The notes beneath the pieces are model-generated. The model did no database searches, was not told the DNA's origin, and was given only the letters and a program-made list of their open reading frames with translations. A program made the position numbers and the translations under genes. From Maniola hyperantus (lineage: Eukaryota > Arthropoda > Insecta > Lepidoptera > Nymphalidae), in NCBI RefSeq assembly GCF_902806685.2, contig NC_048550.1, positions 3,515,383 to 3,579,382 on the forward strand: a stretch of DNA of 64,000 nucleotides, in the 5' to 3' direction. Below, piece after piece: positions 54,074 through 63,829 of the stretch (position 1 is its first letter; every line of letters begins with the position of its first letter).

Positions 54074-54639
54074 ATTCTAGTTCAATTACGGCAGTATTGT
54101 TTTACTGATACATAGGTATTGTAGGTAGTTAGACCGCGAAAGGGCGGGTGTCGCGCTTTGTGCCCTGTCTGGACCTTTAAACCTTATCTCTAGAACTTGT
54201 CAAGTCAACAATAAACTCGCGACGGATTGTCAATAGCTCGCAAAATCGTTTTCACTCTAATTACTAAACGAGCTTGCATCACCGCTCGTTATTCAGAACC
54301 ATTAAACTGTCGATTCGCAGTCCAAATCTAAGATTATCTTCAAGTTTCTAGATTATCTGTGGACCGTTGCGCAACAACGCTCAGTTCCTATTGAAAGGAC
54401 AGTAAACAAAAGTTTCGAAAGTCTATTTTATATTAATAACCGTTTAGTCGTAAAAGATTTAAGTGAGATTATTATACCTACAATGTGCATTAACTTAACT
54501 AGCTTACTGTTTAACCGTTGGCAAATAGGCGTCGTTTTAAGTATATAATAATGGGTATATAAGTGTATAAAGTTTACTTAGTTCCTAGATCATAGAAAAT
54601 AAGATTAGAGTGATTGCATATCAATCTTATATATTCTAA
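54074..54639. other. Intergenic, no gene supported
   Basis: AT-rich; nothing recognised. Confidence 0.35.
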
Positions 54640-54830
54640 ACTAGCTTACATAAACGTACAACTCGAACCACTGGATGGATCGGGCTGAGGCATGCAGATA
54701 GCTATTATGATGTAGGCATCCGCTAAGAAAGGATTTTTGAAAATTCAACCCTCTAAGAGGGTAAAATAGGGGTTTTAAAATTTGTGTAGTCCTTGCGGAT
54801 GAAGTGGCGGGCATAAGCTAGTGGATTATA
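54640..54830 (+). repeat. Rep-2 copy, 5' truncated
   Basis: 'CCACTGGATGGATCGGGCTG', 'GGCATGCAGATAGCTATTAT', 'GAAAATTCAACCCTCTAAGA', ending GCGGGCATAAGCTAGTG. Confidence 0.8.
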
Positions 54831-55640
54831 AGGATTACTTAAATGATAAAAAATACCTGAAGGCAACCTGAAAGTGAGATGTTCTAGGAGGAGACTAACT
54901 AAGGTTAGACCTTAGTTCACTCTGCGTTAGTCTATGTATGTTGTGTAGTATGTTATTTTAAACAAATGTTTACAGATGCCACAAAAGGTAAAAAAGTGAA
55001 TTGTTACTTTGATAATATTGTAAAGATTTGAAAAGAGCAACAGCTGAGTTTCTTGGCGGCTCTTCTCAGTAGGTTACGCTTTCCGAATCGGTGGCAGAGA
55101 CACATACGTAGCGAAACACTAGTCCTAATGAAACAAATGAATTTTTACTTTTATTTTGACCGTACGATCCGATCCATATTGAATAATTAATACTTAGGTA
55201 TGCTTTTTCAAAGTTGTATTGAAAGTTTTATTGAAATCTTTTGGACGGCTACAAAAATACCACGGTTCGTATTCATATCATGGTTTAGGTATTATTTTGT
55301 CGGGAAGTGTAGTATCCGTTGTAATTTTTTTTATATTAATCACTTCTTGAAATGGCTTAATTTGTATCGAAATTAAGTAGGTACTTAAGTTCTCACGAAC
55401 TTCCAACATGCTCCAAATTAATATAAGTATTTCCCATTCGATTGCATGCAATAAAAGTTTTTGTGCTAAATTGTACTGCCACGCCATATACGGGGTAGAA
55501 AATTAAGCAAGTATTTATGTTTTTACGTAAAGTTTTAAAGGAGAAATAAATGCGAAATGTGAAGGTACATAAGGAATTTGCGGGATTTTGAAACGATTAG
55601 AAAGCTAAGGAATAATTTTGTCGTCAGAAAGCGATGGCTC
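54831..55640. other. Intergenic, no gene supported
   Basis: AT-rich. GTCTAACCTTAGTTAGT-like inverted scraps lie near 54898. No exon seen. Confidence 0.3.
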
Positions 55641-55656
55641 ATTCCAAAATATTTGT

Positions 55657-55735
55657 TCAACCGTTGAACTAGCGAGACTTTATTTTGCCAGTAGTTCAGT
55701 CAAGACTCGCTAGTTCAATGGTGAAACTATTGGTT
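55657..55735. repeat. Short inverted repeat element
   Basis: CAACCGTTGAACTAGCGAG faces CTCGCTAGTTCAATGGTGAA across about 35 bases. Confidence 0.65.
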
Positions 55736-55744
55736 GTATAGGTA

Positions 55745-55805
55745 GACCAGAATCTCGACAAAAATACGGAAATGAAATTCCAAGGTTAGCATAGCAACAC
55801 TGTCT
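55745..55805 (-). mobile_element. Terminal piece of the 17275-17492 MITE
   Basis: GACCAGAATCTCGACAAAAA, TACGGAAATGAAATTCCAAG and GTTAGCATAGCAACACTG match the right half of that element, reversed. Confidence 0.65.
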
Positions 55806-56307
55806 GTGAATATCCTAAGACGGGTCATTTCCAAAAAAAAAATTGGGGTTCAATTCGTTTTAGTTTACAAGTCGATTTTAATATGTAATTTTGAAAGCTT
55901 CATATAATTTTGAAACACAACACGATTTTTGTTTGAAATGTGTAGTGTTACTAATTTAGTTCAGTGGTGATTTTATATTATTTTACACAGCAGTGGCATT
56001 TATATCGCAAGTTCATTTTATTCAACGTATTATTTAAGTGTTGGCACTCGGCAAAAACACATAATGTTATAAATATGACGACCTGCGCAATGCGTGTATC
56101 GGCGGCGGGAGATAAAAGGGGGCCTGCACTTACGCGCCCTCGCGTATTCATAGTGCGATCCCGCAAATGTTATAAAATTGCAATTCGCCAATTTTTTATC
56201 AACCAATCCCAAAAATAGGAGCTTCTTTATTCGACCGTATGTACCGTATTTATCCTACATACTTATGCTATTCTGCGAACGTCGCGTCGGGTGTCTTTTT
56301 TTTTTTT

Positions 56308-56600
56308 TTTTTTTAATAGATATAGCGAGCAAGCGAGCAGGCGGGTCACCTGATGTTAAGTGATTACCGCCGCCCATGAACATTTGCAGCACCAGAGGAG
56401 CCGCCGATGCGTTGCCGGCCTTTTAGGAATTTGTTGGTCCGCCCCTTGAATAACCCCATGTTATAATCTAGTGGGAACACCGCCGATGGGAGTTAGTTCC
56501 ACAGTTTGCACGTGCGTGGAAAGAAGGATCTGGCGCAGCGGACGGTCGAAGTGCACCAGACACCCAGATGGTGAGGGTGAAATTCCTTACGGTGGCGCGC
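56308..56600 (-). repeat. Dispersed repeat D1, copy 3, reverse, with terminal T-run
   Basis: Starts with (T)20 and AATAGATATAGCGAGCAAGC, then 'GGTCACCTGATGTTAAGTGA', 'GCACCAGAGGAGCCGCCGAT', 'CACCGCCGATGGGAGTTAG'. The A-tail on the minus strand implies retroposition. Confidence 0.8.
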
Positions 56601-56848
56601 GGTGCGTGGTGTCGGTTTCGTCGTTTATTATTACGGCAAAAAATATTTTTGTGTTTTATAAAAAGAATATGAAATTTTCTATCTTTTTGAAAAAAAAAAT
56701 TAATACCTACTTAAATCTTTTTTCGTCGTCGTCATTTCAACTTTTGCAAGGATTTCCATAGAAGTAGGTCTAGTGCAGCTTGCCTCCAAGCGATTCACTT
56801 GAGATCGTCCGACTACATCTACAATGATGATGCCAACGCTGTGTTTAT

Positions 56849-57200
56849 TTAATGTTGAATTAAAACACGCAAGTGACTTTGCGGAAGTCCATCATACACA
56901 AGGAACAACAAGCTTAATTCGCTGTAATCCACCAAAACACAAATATATATCAACGTACCGCTCGCCCTCACACGGCTAAGCATGCAGGAAAAGCTAGCAA
57001 CTAGGCAAGGAATAGGTAGGTACGCACCACCACATAAAACTTCTGAAACAGATTCAACGTACCTTTCACTCCAACACCGGAGCGTCCTCAGGAGTGAAGT
57101 CTTCATCTTCTGAGGATGCTCCGTTCGGAGTCTGAGGCAGGTTCGCCATCCCAGCAGCTTTTTACACCAATGTTTATCGATTCCGAAATATGCCACCCAT
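56849..57200 (-). repeat. Dispersed repeat with open frame on the minus strand
   Basis: 'GGAGCATCCTCAGAAGATG' and 'GAAAGGTACGTTGAATCTGT' (minus strand) belong to a block I have seen repeatedly in Lepidoptera. A GGAGC...CTCAG/CTGAG...GCTCC inverted pair sits inside. The 115-codon frame is probably not a host gene. Confidence 0.4.
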
Positions 57201-58134
57201 TTCCACTAGAAATAAATCTTTTTTGAAGATTATAAATTTTTAAGATATTTATCTAAGACGGTTAGTGTGGAAAAATCTTTCTAAAGAGTATCTCCCAAAA
57301 TTGCTTATTCTTTTATGAATAATACTAAGATTCTACATGTTTAGTTACACTAAACATACGTTTCAGTATTCGGTAGTTGATAAGAAAGATAAGAAAAAAG
57401 CAATGTTGGGAGTCGGTTACAAATGAACTGAAATGCAACAACGATACGAACCACAAAAAGCGGTTGAAATTTCACAACAACGAAAGGCCTTTTGTACGCT
57501 TTAATTTAGCGATTTAATAATACTAATTATTATTGACAATTATTGTAAAAGTACCGGACTATAAATAACAAGTGACCGCAGCGCAGGAATGTGCTACAGT
57601 TTAAATGAGGCTGTGCGGGTCGAACCGGTCGCGCAGGCAGTGGCCGCGGGCGGCTAGCCTCCGACTTGAGGTGACAAGGCTTTTAGGTTTTCCTACACTA
57701 TCCGATGCACCAAAAAAAATTTTTTTTTTCAACTGACTCTAGGTTCTAGCCCTTTTGAGCCTCCCAAAAAAGTGATAAACAGTCGTCACGTACATTATAA
57801 TATTCTTATGTAATTTTGACTCAAACTTGATGTGTGCACACTGCATATACCTACTGATTACTTCGTGTACTGATTGCTGATAGTGTTAAAGTTGTTAGCA
57901 TATAATATGTGGTTTCTTGTTATCAAAACACAGTTATTATAACAAGAAACTACAGCAGCTAAAGGATTTTTGAAAACGTTTCACTAAAAAAAGCGCACTC
58001 GCTACGCTTGCTTTATTATTTTATATCCATATGGTATTCTAAAACTTAAATTAACATTTTGCTGTTGCTGCGCTTGCAGTTTTTGGTAATACTTTGATCT
58101 CACTATAAAAGGTGCTTTATTTATAGTTTTACAC
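57201..58134. other. Intergenic; GC-rich patch at about 57575-57665
   Basis: The patch includes GCGCAGGCAGTGGCCGCGGG with no supported frame. GTTTCTTGTTAT and ATAACAAGAAAC form a small hairpin at 57911-57948. Confidence 0.35.
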
Positions 58135-58200
58135 TTTATCATGATCAACCCATCGCCGGCTCACTACAGAGCACGGGTCTCCTCTAAGAGTGAGAAGGGG
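58135..58200 (-). mobile_element. SINE-A 3' fragment, reverse
   Basis: ATCATGATCAACCCATCGCC to CTCTAAGAGTGAGAAGGGGG. Confidence 0.8.
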
Positions 58201-59275
58201 GTTTACTTTTATTTGTAACCAAACTGAAGTCTGGAATAATCAATGAGTTTTACTGAACCAGGCGTGTGGCTAATAGGACGTGTCTAACAAAGGTTGAAAG
58301 GTTCGCATAATTACAGTATACGTGTAAAAAATATCCCGGAAAAAGTTGCCTACTAAATAGCAACCCTATCGGAGTTCGGGGAAAGGGCGAGAATCGAGAT
58401 TTATAACTAAAATTAAAACCCGCGTGGAAACCAGATCACTCAGCCGCCATTATCGATCGTTTTGTGTCATGTGTTTTTCTTTAATGAATGTTATTAACAT
58501 CGCATGATGCGTTGAAAAATCAACATCGATTTCGTAGGGTGAAAAAAACATGTTTTTTTCTCGGAACCAGCCATTTTTTTTACTATATAAGTAAAGGAAG
58601 AACGGAAAAACTTAATGCAATAAGTACTTATATATTTTTTGAAAATTCTGTGAATAACTGTAATGTATGTAAAAATATGATCCATTTTTCTAGAGCGCTT
58701 AAATAACTCGCAATTGTGGTTGATTCTATCACAGTCAGGTTAATTACTGTGTAAAGACTATTTCCCACAAAAAATGTCAGATACTTAGATAGGTGTTAAT
58801 TTTACTTTTTGTGATTTCATTACGTACAAAATTTGTGACAATGACAACCAGCTTCTTTTAATATAATCCGAAAAATAGCTCAATAATATTTAGTTTCATC
58901 ATACGTACGATCAGATTCGCAATCCAGTGTCAATCTGCCAAGATGATCAGAGAGATTTCGGGCAGACATGATAAACGCATTGGCAAACCAAATATAGGAT
59001 ACTATATAATATTATTCTGTGACTGAAAAACAGTGTACGTGATATAATAAACAATGAAGCAATTATTTTATTCGCAGAAAAAACGTGAAATCTTTAATAA
59101 GCTCAAATTTAAAGCGTAAAAAACTGACCTCTTAAAGTCGTGCGGGTTAAGAATTGAAAATGTGATTTTAGGGTTCGCACACGCAATAATATTATTGACG
59201 CAACGATCAAGAGATAATTCCTAGCGCCCTCTATACTAACGTAGTTTGATGTTCATTTAAATATGAAAGTTTTGT
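58201..59275. other. AT-rich intergenic, no gene supported
   Basis: No repeat or exon recognised. Confidence 0.35.
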
Positions 59276-59385
59276 AGTTTTAGAATGAAAATCACGTCGA
59301 TAGCTGTTGCTCCATTACGATGTGATTGAAAGACAAACCAATAAACAAACACACTTTCGCATTTATTATAAAATGGATATAGGTA
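59276..59385 (-). repeat. Rep-1 terminal fragment
   Basis: 'GAAAATCACGTCGATAGC', 'AAAGACAAACCAATAAAC' and ACACTTTCGCATTTATTATA. Confidence 0.65.
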
Positions 59386-59399
59386 TGTGATAGCATAGT

Positions 59400-59580
59400 T
59401 GCATTCTATTAATTTGAAGTATTTACTAACAAGTGGTTGCCCAGTTCCTACAAGCTCGGATATAAATTATACGCGTCGGTATCACTGTAATCTATTCTGT
59501 TATAACAAGAGCCGCTTATCTTCGGCGAGCGATAACGTTCAGCCGGTGTTTCCTGGCAATCAAATTTTATACTACAACTC
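59400..59580 (+). repeat. Segmental duplicate, copy A (partner 60468-60600)
   Basis: ATTTGAAGTATTTACTAACA, 'TCCTACAAGCTCGGATA' and 'TTATACGCGTCGGTATCAC' recur 1.07 kb downstream. Confidence 0.75.
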
Positions 59581-59799
59581 GTCGGAAATATCTGAGCACC
59601 ACGATGGAATGCCCCCCCACCCTCCGCGCTTCCCCGTAGCTCGCCCGTTTTAAGCCTATGCAGTACAGGTGCCAATGCAAGCGCGTTGCATGACGTCACT
59701 AAGCCAGGTACGCAGATATTTCCGATGCGTAGTACTAGCTAGTATTTAGATTTAAGAGGAGTTTATTCGTAGCGCATTCCAAACGCGTAGCATATTTTG

Positions 59800-59945
59800 A
59801 GCCTCAATAGCTCAACCGGTATAGGAGTGGACTGAAAACCGAAAGGTCGACGGTTCAAATCCCGCCCGTTGCACTATTGTCGTACCTACTCCTAGCACAA
59901 GCCTGACGCTTAATTGGAGAGGAAAGGGGGATATTAGTCATTTAA
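59800..59945 (+). mobile_element. SINE-B (tRNA-Phe-like SINE)
   Basis: CAATAGCTCAACCGGTATAG (A box), GGACTGAAAACCGAAAGGTC with GAA in the anticodon position, GGTTCAAATCCC (B box), then a 70-base tail ending in the ATTAGTCATTTAATATGGC region. The tRNA part has mismatched stems, so I read it as a SINE head and not a functional tRNA. Confidence 0.82.
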
Positions 59946-59989
59946 TATGGCTAATATTCTTTAAAAAAAAAAAACGTATAGCACGGGCA

Positions 59990-60118
59990 CACGGGACAGG
60001 TCAAGGATGGCAATTGTGGTATGAGGCGGGGGGACGCCCCGCATACCTGCATGTCACCCGCGCTGTCCCGCACCGGGTTGTCGCAGGGGCTGTGCGAGTG
60101 TGCGGGGCGTCCCCACCG
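59990..60118. mobile_element. GC-rich hairpin element P, copy 6
   Basis: GGGACAGGTCAAGGATGGCA, GGCGGGGGGACGCCCCGCAT and GTGCGGGGCGTCCCCACC. The right end is rearranged. Confidence 0.75.
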
Positions 60119-60129
60119 TACTACCATAC

Positions 60130-60445
60130 TACTAAGGCGTACTACAGTTTGGTTCTCATTTGAATACCAAACGTCAAAATCGGTTAAACAGTAGGGCGAT
60201 TGTCTAAAACCTGCATCAATCATTATTACAATCTCAATTGTTCTGATTGGCTGAATTTGTGCGATTCTTGTTGCAACAATGCATTGTGGCCAATAGTGAG
60301 CGAGCATTAACCAATCAGATATGATTGCGATCGTGACATTGCATTGTAGCTGTCAAACAACCGCGGTAGGGCCACAGATTGGTCGTGAAAAGCTAGCAGA
60401 CAGACAGATAGACACTTTCGCATTTGTAATATTAGTATGGATATG
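60130..60445 (+). repeat. Rep-1 interrupted by MITE-C
   Basis: The left part ends 'AAAATCGGTTAAACAG' and the right part resumes ATTGGTCGTGAAAAGCTAGC, AGACAGACAGATAGACACTT, TCGCATTTGTAATATTAGTA. Confidence 0.85.
60192..60373 (+). mobile_element. MITE-C with 4-bp target duplication, inserted in Rep-1
   Basis: ACAG at 60188-60191 and 60374-60377 flanks TAGGGCGATTGTCTAAAACC ... ACCGCGGTAGGGCC. The ends are similar as direct (TAGGGC) and not inverted repeats. Confidence 0.88.
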
Positions 60446-60467
60446 AATACTATAAGTACACAGTAGG

Positions 60468-60600
60468 GTTCTATTGATTTGAAGTATTTACAAAACAAGT
60501 GTTTGCTTAGTAGATATTAGCTATTCCTACAAACTCGGATAAAAATTATACGCGTCGGTATCACATTAATCTAAACTACAACTCGTTCCGTTCTTCTTTC
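60468..60600 (+). repeat. Segmental duplicate, copy B
   Basis: 'GATTTGAAGTATTTAC', 'TTCCTACAAACTCGGATA', 'TTATACGCGTCGGTATCAC', 'ACTACAACTCGTTCC'. See 59400-59580. Confidence 0.75.
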
Positions 60601-61090
60601 TCAATTTCTCTCAAGTTCTTGCTTCTTAATGGAGTAGGTACGTACTCAACTGAGTTATTTATTTACACGTCACTACATAATAATATTTACAGTGCTGTTG
60701 CAACCTAACCGATTATATAAGTAAAATTAATACAGGTAGTTCTATCAACATTTGTTAAGGCTTTATTCAAACTGGGTTCAACTGTGAAACAACATATACT
60801 AGGTACCTACCTGTCAGCCAAGATTTATATTATGTGATACGACAAAAAGCATCCAAATCTTGGAGGATTACAAACAATGATTTTTAATCAACATGATAAA
60901 AGTAGAGACATGTATAGTAAAAGTAGAGGTTGTACGCAAGGACTAATGTCGCATTTCGGTAGACAAGATTTTCAACTATTTCCTCACAGCGAGTTTGTGA
61001 CTAAGTATACCTAGGTACGCAGGAAAGCGATACGACAAAAATATCTTAAAACCCGACTGCGGTTTGCACTGCATGTATTTCAGCCCGCAC
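60601..61090. other. Intergenic, no gene supported
   Basis: AT-rich; an 'AAAACCCGACTGCGGTTTGC' scrap at about 61047. Confidence 0.35.
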
Positions 61091-61095
61091 AAAGC

Positions 61096-61146
61096 GCATA
61101 AAATCTGCCATTTTGATTTAAAAAATCAAAATGGCAGATTTTATGC
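61096..61146. repeat. Perfect inverted repeat, 24-bp arms, 3-base loop
   Basis: Arms 61096-61119 and 61123-61146 (GCATAAAATCTGCCATTTTG... and complement) around AAA. Confidence 0.92.
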
Positions 61147-61214
61147 TTTTAGACTAAGATTTTATACTTTTAGACTAAGTTATCAAAACAAATCTAATTA
61201 GCTACGTATCATTA

Positions 61215-61730
61215 AGCTGTGATAGCCTAGTGATTAGGACGTTCGCCTTCTTATCGGAGGTCGGGGGTTCGATCACGGGCAAGCACCTCTAACTTTTCGG
61301 AGTTATGTGCATTTTAATTAATTAAATATCACTTGCTTTAACGATGAAGGAGCGCATCGTGAGGAAACCTGCATACCTGACAGATCTCCATAATGTTCTC
61401 AAAAGTGTGTGAAGTCTACCAATCTAAACATGGCCAGCGTGGTAGACTATGGCCATAACCCTTCTCACTCTGAGAGGAGACCGGCGGGGTGATTACGTAA
61501 AAATTTGCAGTAGCGACAGCAACGCCACACCAGTAGCAATGCGACAGTTCATTTGCTGTCTCTCTTCTTCTTTTTCTTATCTGGCTTTGTGGCTATTGCT
61601 GTCTCTCTCTAGCCGCTGTTTTGACAGCAATGATCGCGAGATTTACGCCTGTCGCAAACCTGTCGCGAGATACGTAACCACCCCGCCATGCTCTGTAGTG
61701 ACCCAGCGATAGGTAGATCATGATGATGAC
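61215..61730 (+). mobile_element. SINE-A, full length, interrupted by a MITE
   Basis: GCTGTGATAGCCTAGTGATT, GGGTTCGATCACGGG, 'CATCGTGAGGAAACCTGCAT', 'TCTGAGAGGAGACC' | insertion | 'ATGCTCTGTAGTGACCCAGC', ending TAGATCATGATGATGA. Confidence 0.9.
61483..61687. mobile_element. 205-bp MITE nested in SINE-A
   Basis: GGCGGGGTGATTACGTAA faces TACGTAACCACCCCGCC (17 of 18 bases inverted at the tips). The target duplication is unclear (perhaps CC). Noncoding. Confidence 0.88.
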
Positions 61731-61844
61731 GTATCATTTATCAAAAGTCAGTTGAGCTGTAGAGCAGTTACGAGCGGACATAATATCTTCCTTTGTGCTT
61801 CGCCACAGTCGGGCTAAAAGTCTCCCAGTCTGATCTTAGGCTAA

Positions 61845-62025
61845 CAGCCTCAGGCTAAAGCTACTTTATTTCCTAGGGGTTTGCTTCGATCATAATTTTC
61901 TCGAAACGGCGATTTGCTGACGTTGCAACCGCTTCGCCCACTCGTCCGTCAGGCCTGTGATAAGCCTAGATAATTGCGAGATAACAGCCCGCCTAACTGA
62001 TGAGGTCTGTCGATGGCTATTTTAA
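61845..62025 (+). repeat. Dispersed repeat, copy A (partner 63615-63775)
   Basis: 'CAGGCTAAAGCTACTTTATT', CACTCGTCCGTCAGGC and a GATAATTGCGAGATAACAGCCCGCC-type end are shared in order with 63615-63775. Confidence 0.75.
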
Positions 62026-62394
62026 ATTGGACGTATAATATCTAGGACTAGGATCATAAAGGAAAATTTCATAGATTCTAACTATAGGCGTTTTATAACA
62101 GACTAGGTAGCTAGTCTTTAACTCTTCGCCTACGTTTCCTTGTACTACATGCTCCTGCAATTATCAAGTAACTTACTTTGCGTAAAAATAAATTTATATT
62201 TTGGTGTAAAAGGATCCTCGCTTTAGTAATACCTACTGAACTAGGTATGTAGAGAATGGATGCAGAGCAAATACATATAGTCATAGTTAAATAAATTAAT
62301 TGCTCTGCCAAAAATTGAACTAAAAAGGAAAAAATCACATTTAAAAATGATGCCATGCAGATGACATATTGAAAAATTATAACCAACTAGCGGC

Positions 62395-62650
62395 CCCGGC
62401 GAACAACGTACCGCCTACAGTCGATTCTTTTTCAGGCATAAGAACCATCCTCGTACTTAAAAAAAAAAAAAAAGTTTATTCAGTTCACAAAACAAGAAAA
62501 AACGAAAAAAAAAGAAAACCAAATGTTACAAATTAAAAAAAAAAATTAAACTTACTTCAAGGAATAATATAAAAAAAGGATTAGCGAAATCGGTTCGGCT
62601 GTTCTCGAGATTTGCGATCAGCAACACATTCAGCGATTCATTTTTATATA
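62395..62650 (-). repeat. Rep-4, reverse, split by an A-rich insertion
   Basis: 'GGCGAACAACGTACCGCCTA', AGAACCATCCTCGTACTT | insertion | 'ACTTCAAGGAATAATATAAA', 'GCGAAATCGGTTCGGCTGTT', CGCTGAATG-type end. Confidence 0.82.
62459..62552 (+). mobile_element. 94-bp A-rich retroposed insertion
   Basis: TACTT on both sides (62454-62458, 62553-62557) looks like a target duplication. The insert is almost all A with GTTTATTCAGTTCACAAAAC inside. Rep-4 consensus has a single CGTACTTCAAGG here. Confidence 0.7.
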
Positions 62651-62659
62651 TAGAAAAGA

Positions 62660-63059
62660 TGTCACTCGGGACGGAATAATGTAAGGATTCTAAAGATACC
62701 CATATACATCCAAATCTGTTCAGGCATTTAGAAGTTATGGTGGGATACAGAAACTCATATATTTATATCACCCTAAAAACATTACAAGCCTTTTTTGGAC
62801 GGCCGTATAAAAAAGAAAAGTCCTGACACTGCCCATCATACCCAAAACCCGTAAAATTGAAATTTTGTACAGAGTTTTAAGGTTTCCTTTACAATGTAGA
62901 TAAGGAATAAAGCCGGATTTTTTGAAATTTTCACGGGAGTGAAGCCGCGGGCGGTCGCTAGTAGAAAATAATAATAATAGGTATAGTAAACAATAATCTT
63001 ACAGATATGGGATGCAGTCGATTTGGATTAAATATTGTGTAAGTAGGTATCTAGTATCT
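62660..63059. other. Intergenic repeat-like DNA, no gene
   Basis: 'GAAGCCGCGGGCGGTCGCTA' at 62942 is a common lepidopteran repeat end. Nothing else is supported. Confidence 0.4.
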
Positions 63060-63396
63060 ACAGTACACGGCCGAAAGTAATGTACCTACATCAAGCTTTA
63101 GAAGAGATAGCAAATTTGTAGAGCACTGTCTCTGTCGTTGAGACCGAAATGTCATATAGGTATGAGCAGTGGCGAGCAGTTTACAGAGGCATAAAAGCGC
63201 TGCTTACCCAAGTTGAAATAGCTTCGCCCTCATTTTTCATCATGACATTCAGTAAAAATGTAACTTAACTAAGTAATGCCTACCCTAGCTTCGAATTATG
63301 TGCACGCCACTGGGTATGAGTGACAGAGACTACGCTCTACAAAGCCGAAATGTCATTCTAAAGGCCGAGGTACATTACTTTCGGCCGCGTACTGTA
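63060..63396. mobile_element. DNA element with 'acggccgaaagtaatgtacc' inverted ends
   Basis: CACGGCCGAAAGTAATGTAC near 63067 faces GTACATTACTTTCGGCCGCG near 63370. The inner blocks TTTGTAGAGCACTGTCTCTG and GACTACGCTCTACAAAG are also inverted. A half copy is at 7376. Confidence 0.8.
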
Positions 63397-63614
63397 ACTG
63401 ATGCCCACGACTTCATCTGTGTGGATTTAGATTTAAGGTTGGTTAGCTTCTTTTCAAAATATAACAACCCGCCGAAACCTCTTGTTTGCGAGCTGAGTTC
63501 TTCAAGGGTGGTCTTCTGTTCTTTTATCTAACGGTCTGTTTTGGCTAACAGCTCAAACTTATTGCCCAACATTTTTCATGCTATAGAGGTTGAATCAAGT
63601 CCCGCCCACGGCTC

Positions 63615-63775
63615 TAAAAGCTTCAGGCTAAAGCTACTTTATTTACCCGGGGTCCGAGCCGCTCGTAATTTCGACAAAATGGCGATCCGCTGACACCGCA
63701 ATCGGTTCACCCACTCGTCCGTCAAGTTGTACGATAAAGCTAGATAACGGCGAATAACCGCTGATGGCATTTATA
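63615..63775 (+). repeat. Dispersed repeat, copy B
   Basis: 'CAGGCTAAAGCTACTTTATT', 'GGCGATCCGCTGACACCGCA', 'CACTCGTCCGTCAAG', 'GCTAGATAACGGCGAATAAC'. Confidence 0.75.
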
Positions 63776-63829
63776 AGTTGTTTTAAACAGCTTATGGAAC
63801 GTTTTCTTAGCAAAAATATGGTAAGATTT

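Noticed and set aside
56849..57196. 115-codon minus-strand frame as a host gene
   Set aside because: The DNA belongs to a dispersed lepidopteran repeat, and the residues do not form a recognisable domain.
59802..59875. Apparent tRNA-Phe gene
   Set aside because: A and B boxes and a GAA anticodon position are present, but the stems are mismatched and the same tail follows at 23235, so it is a SINE head.
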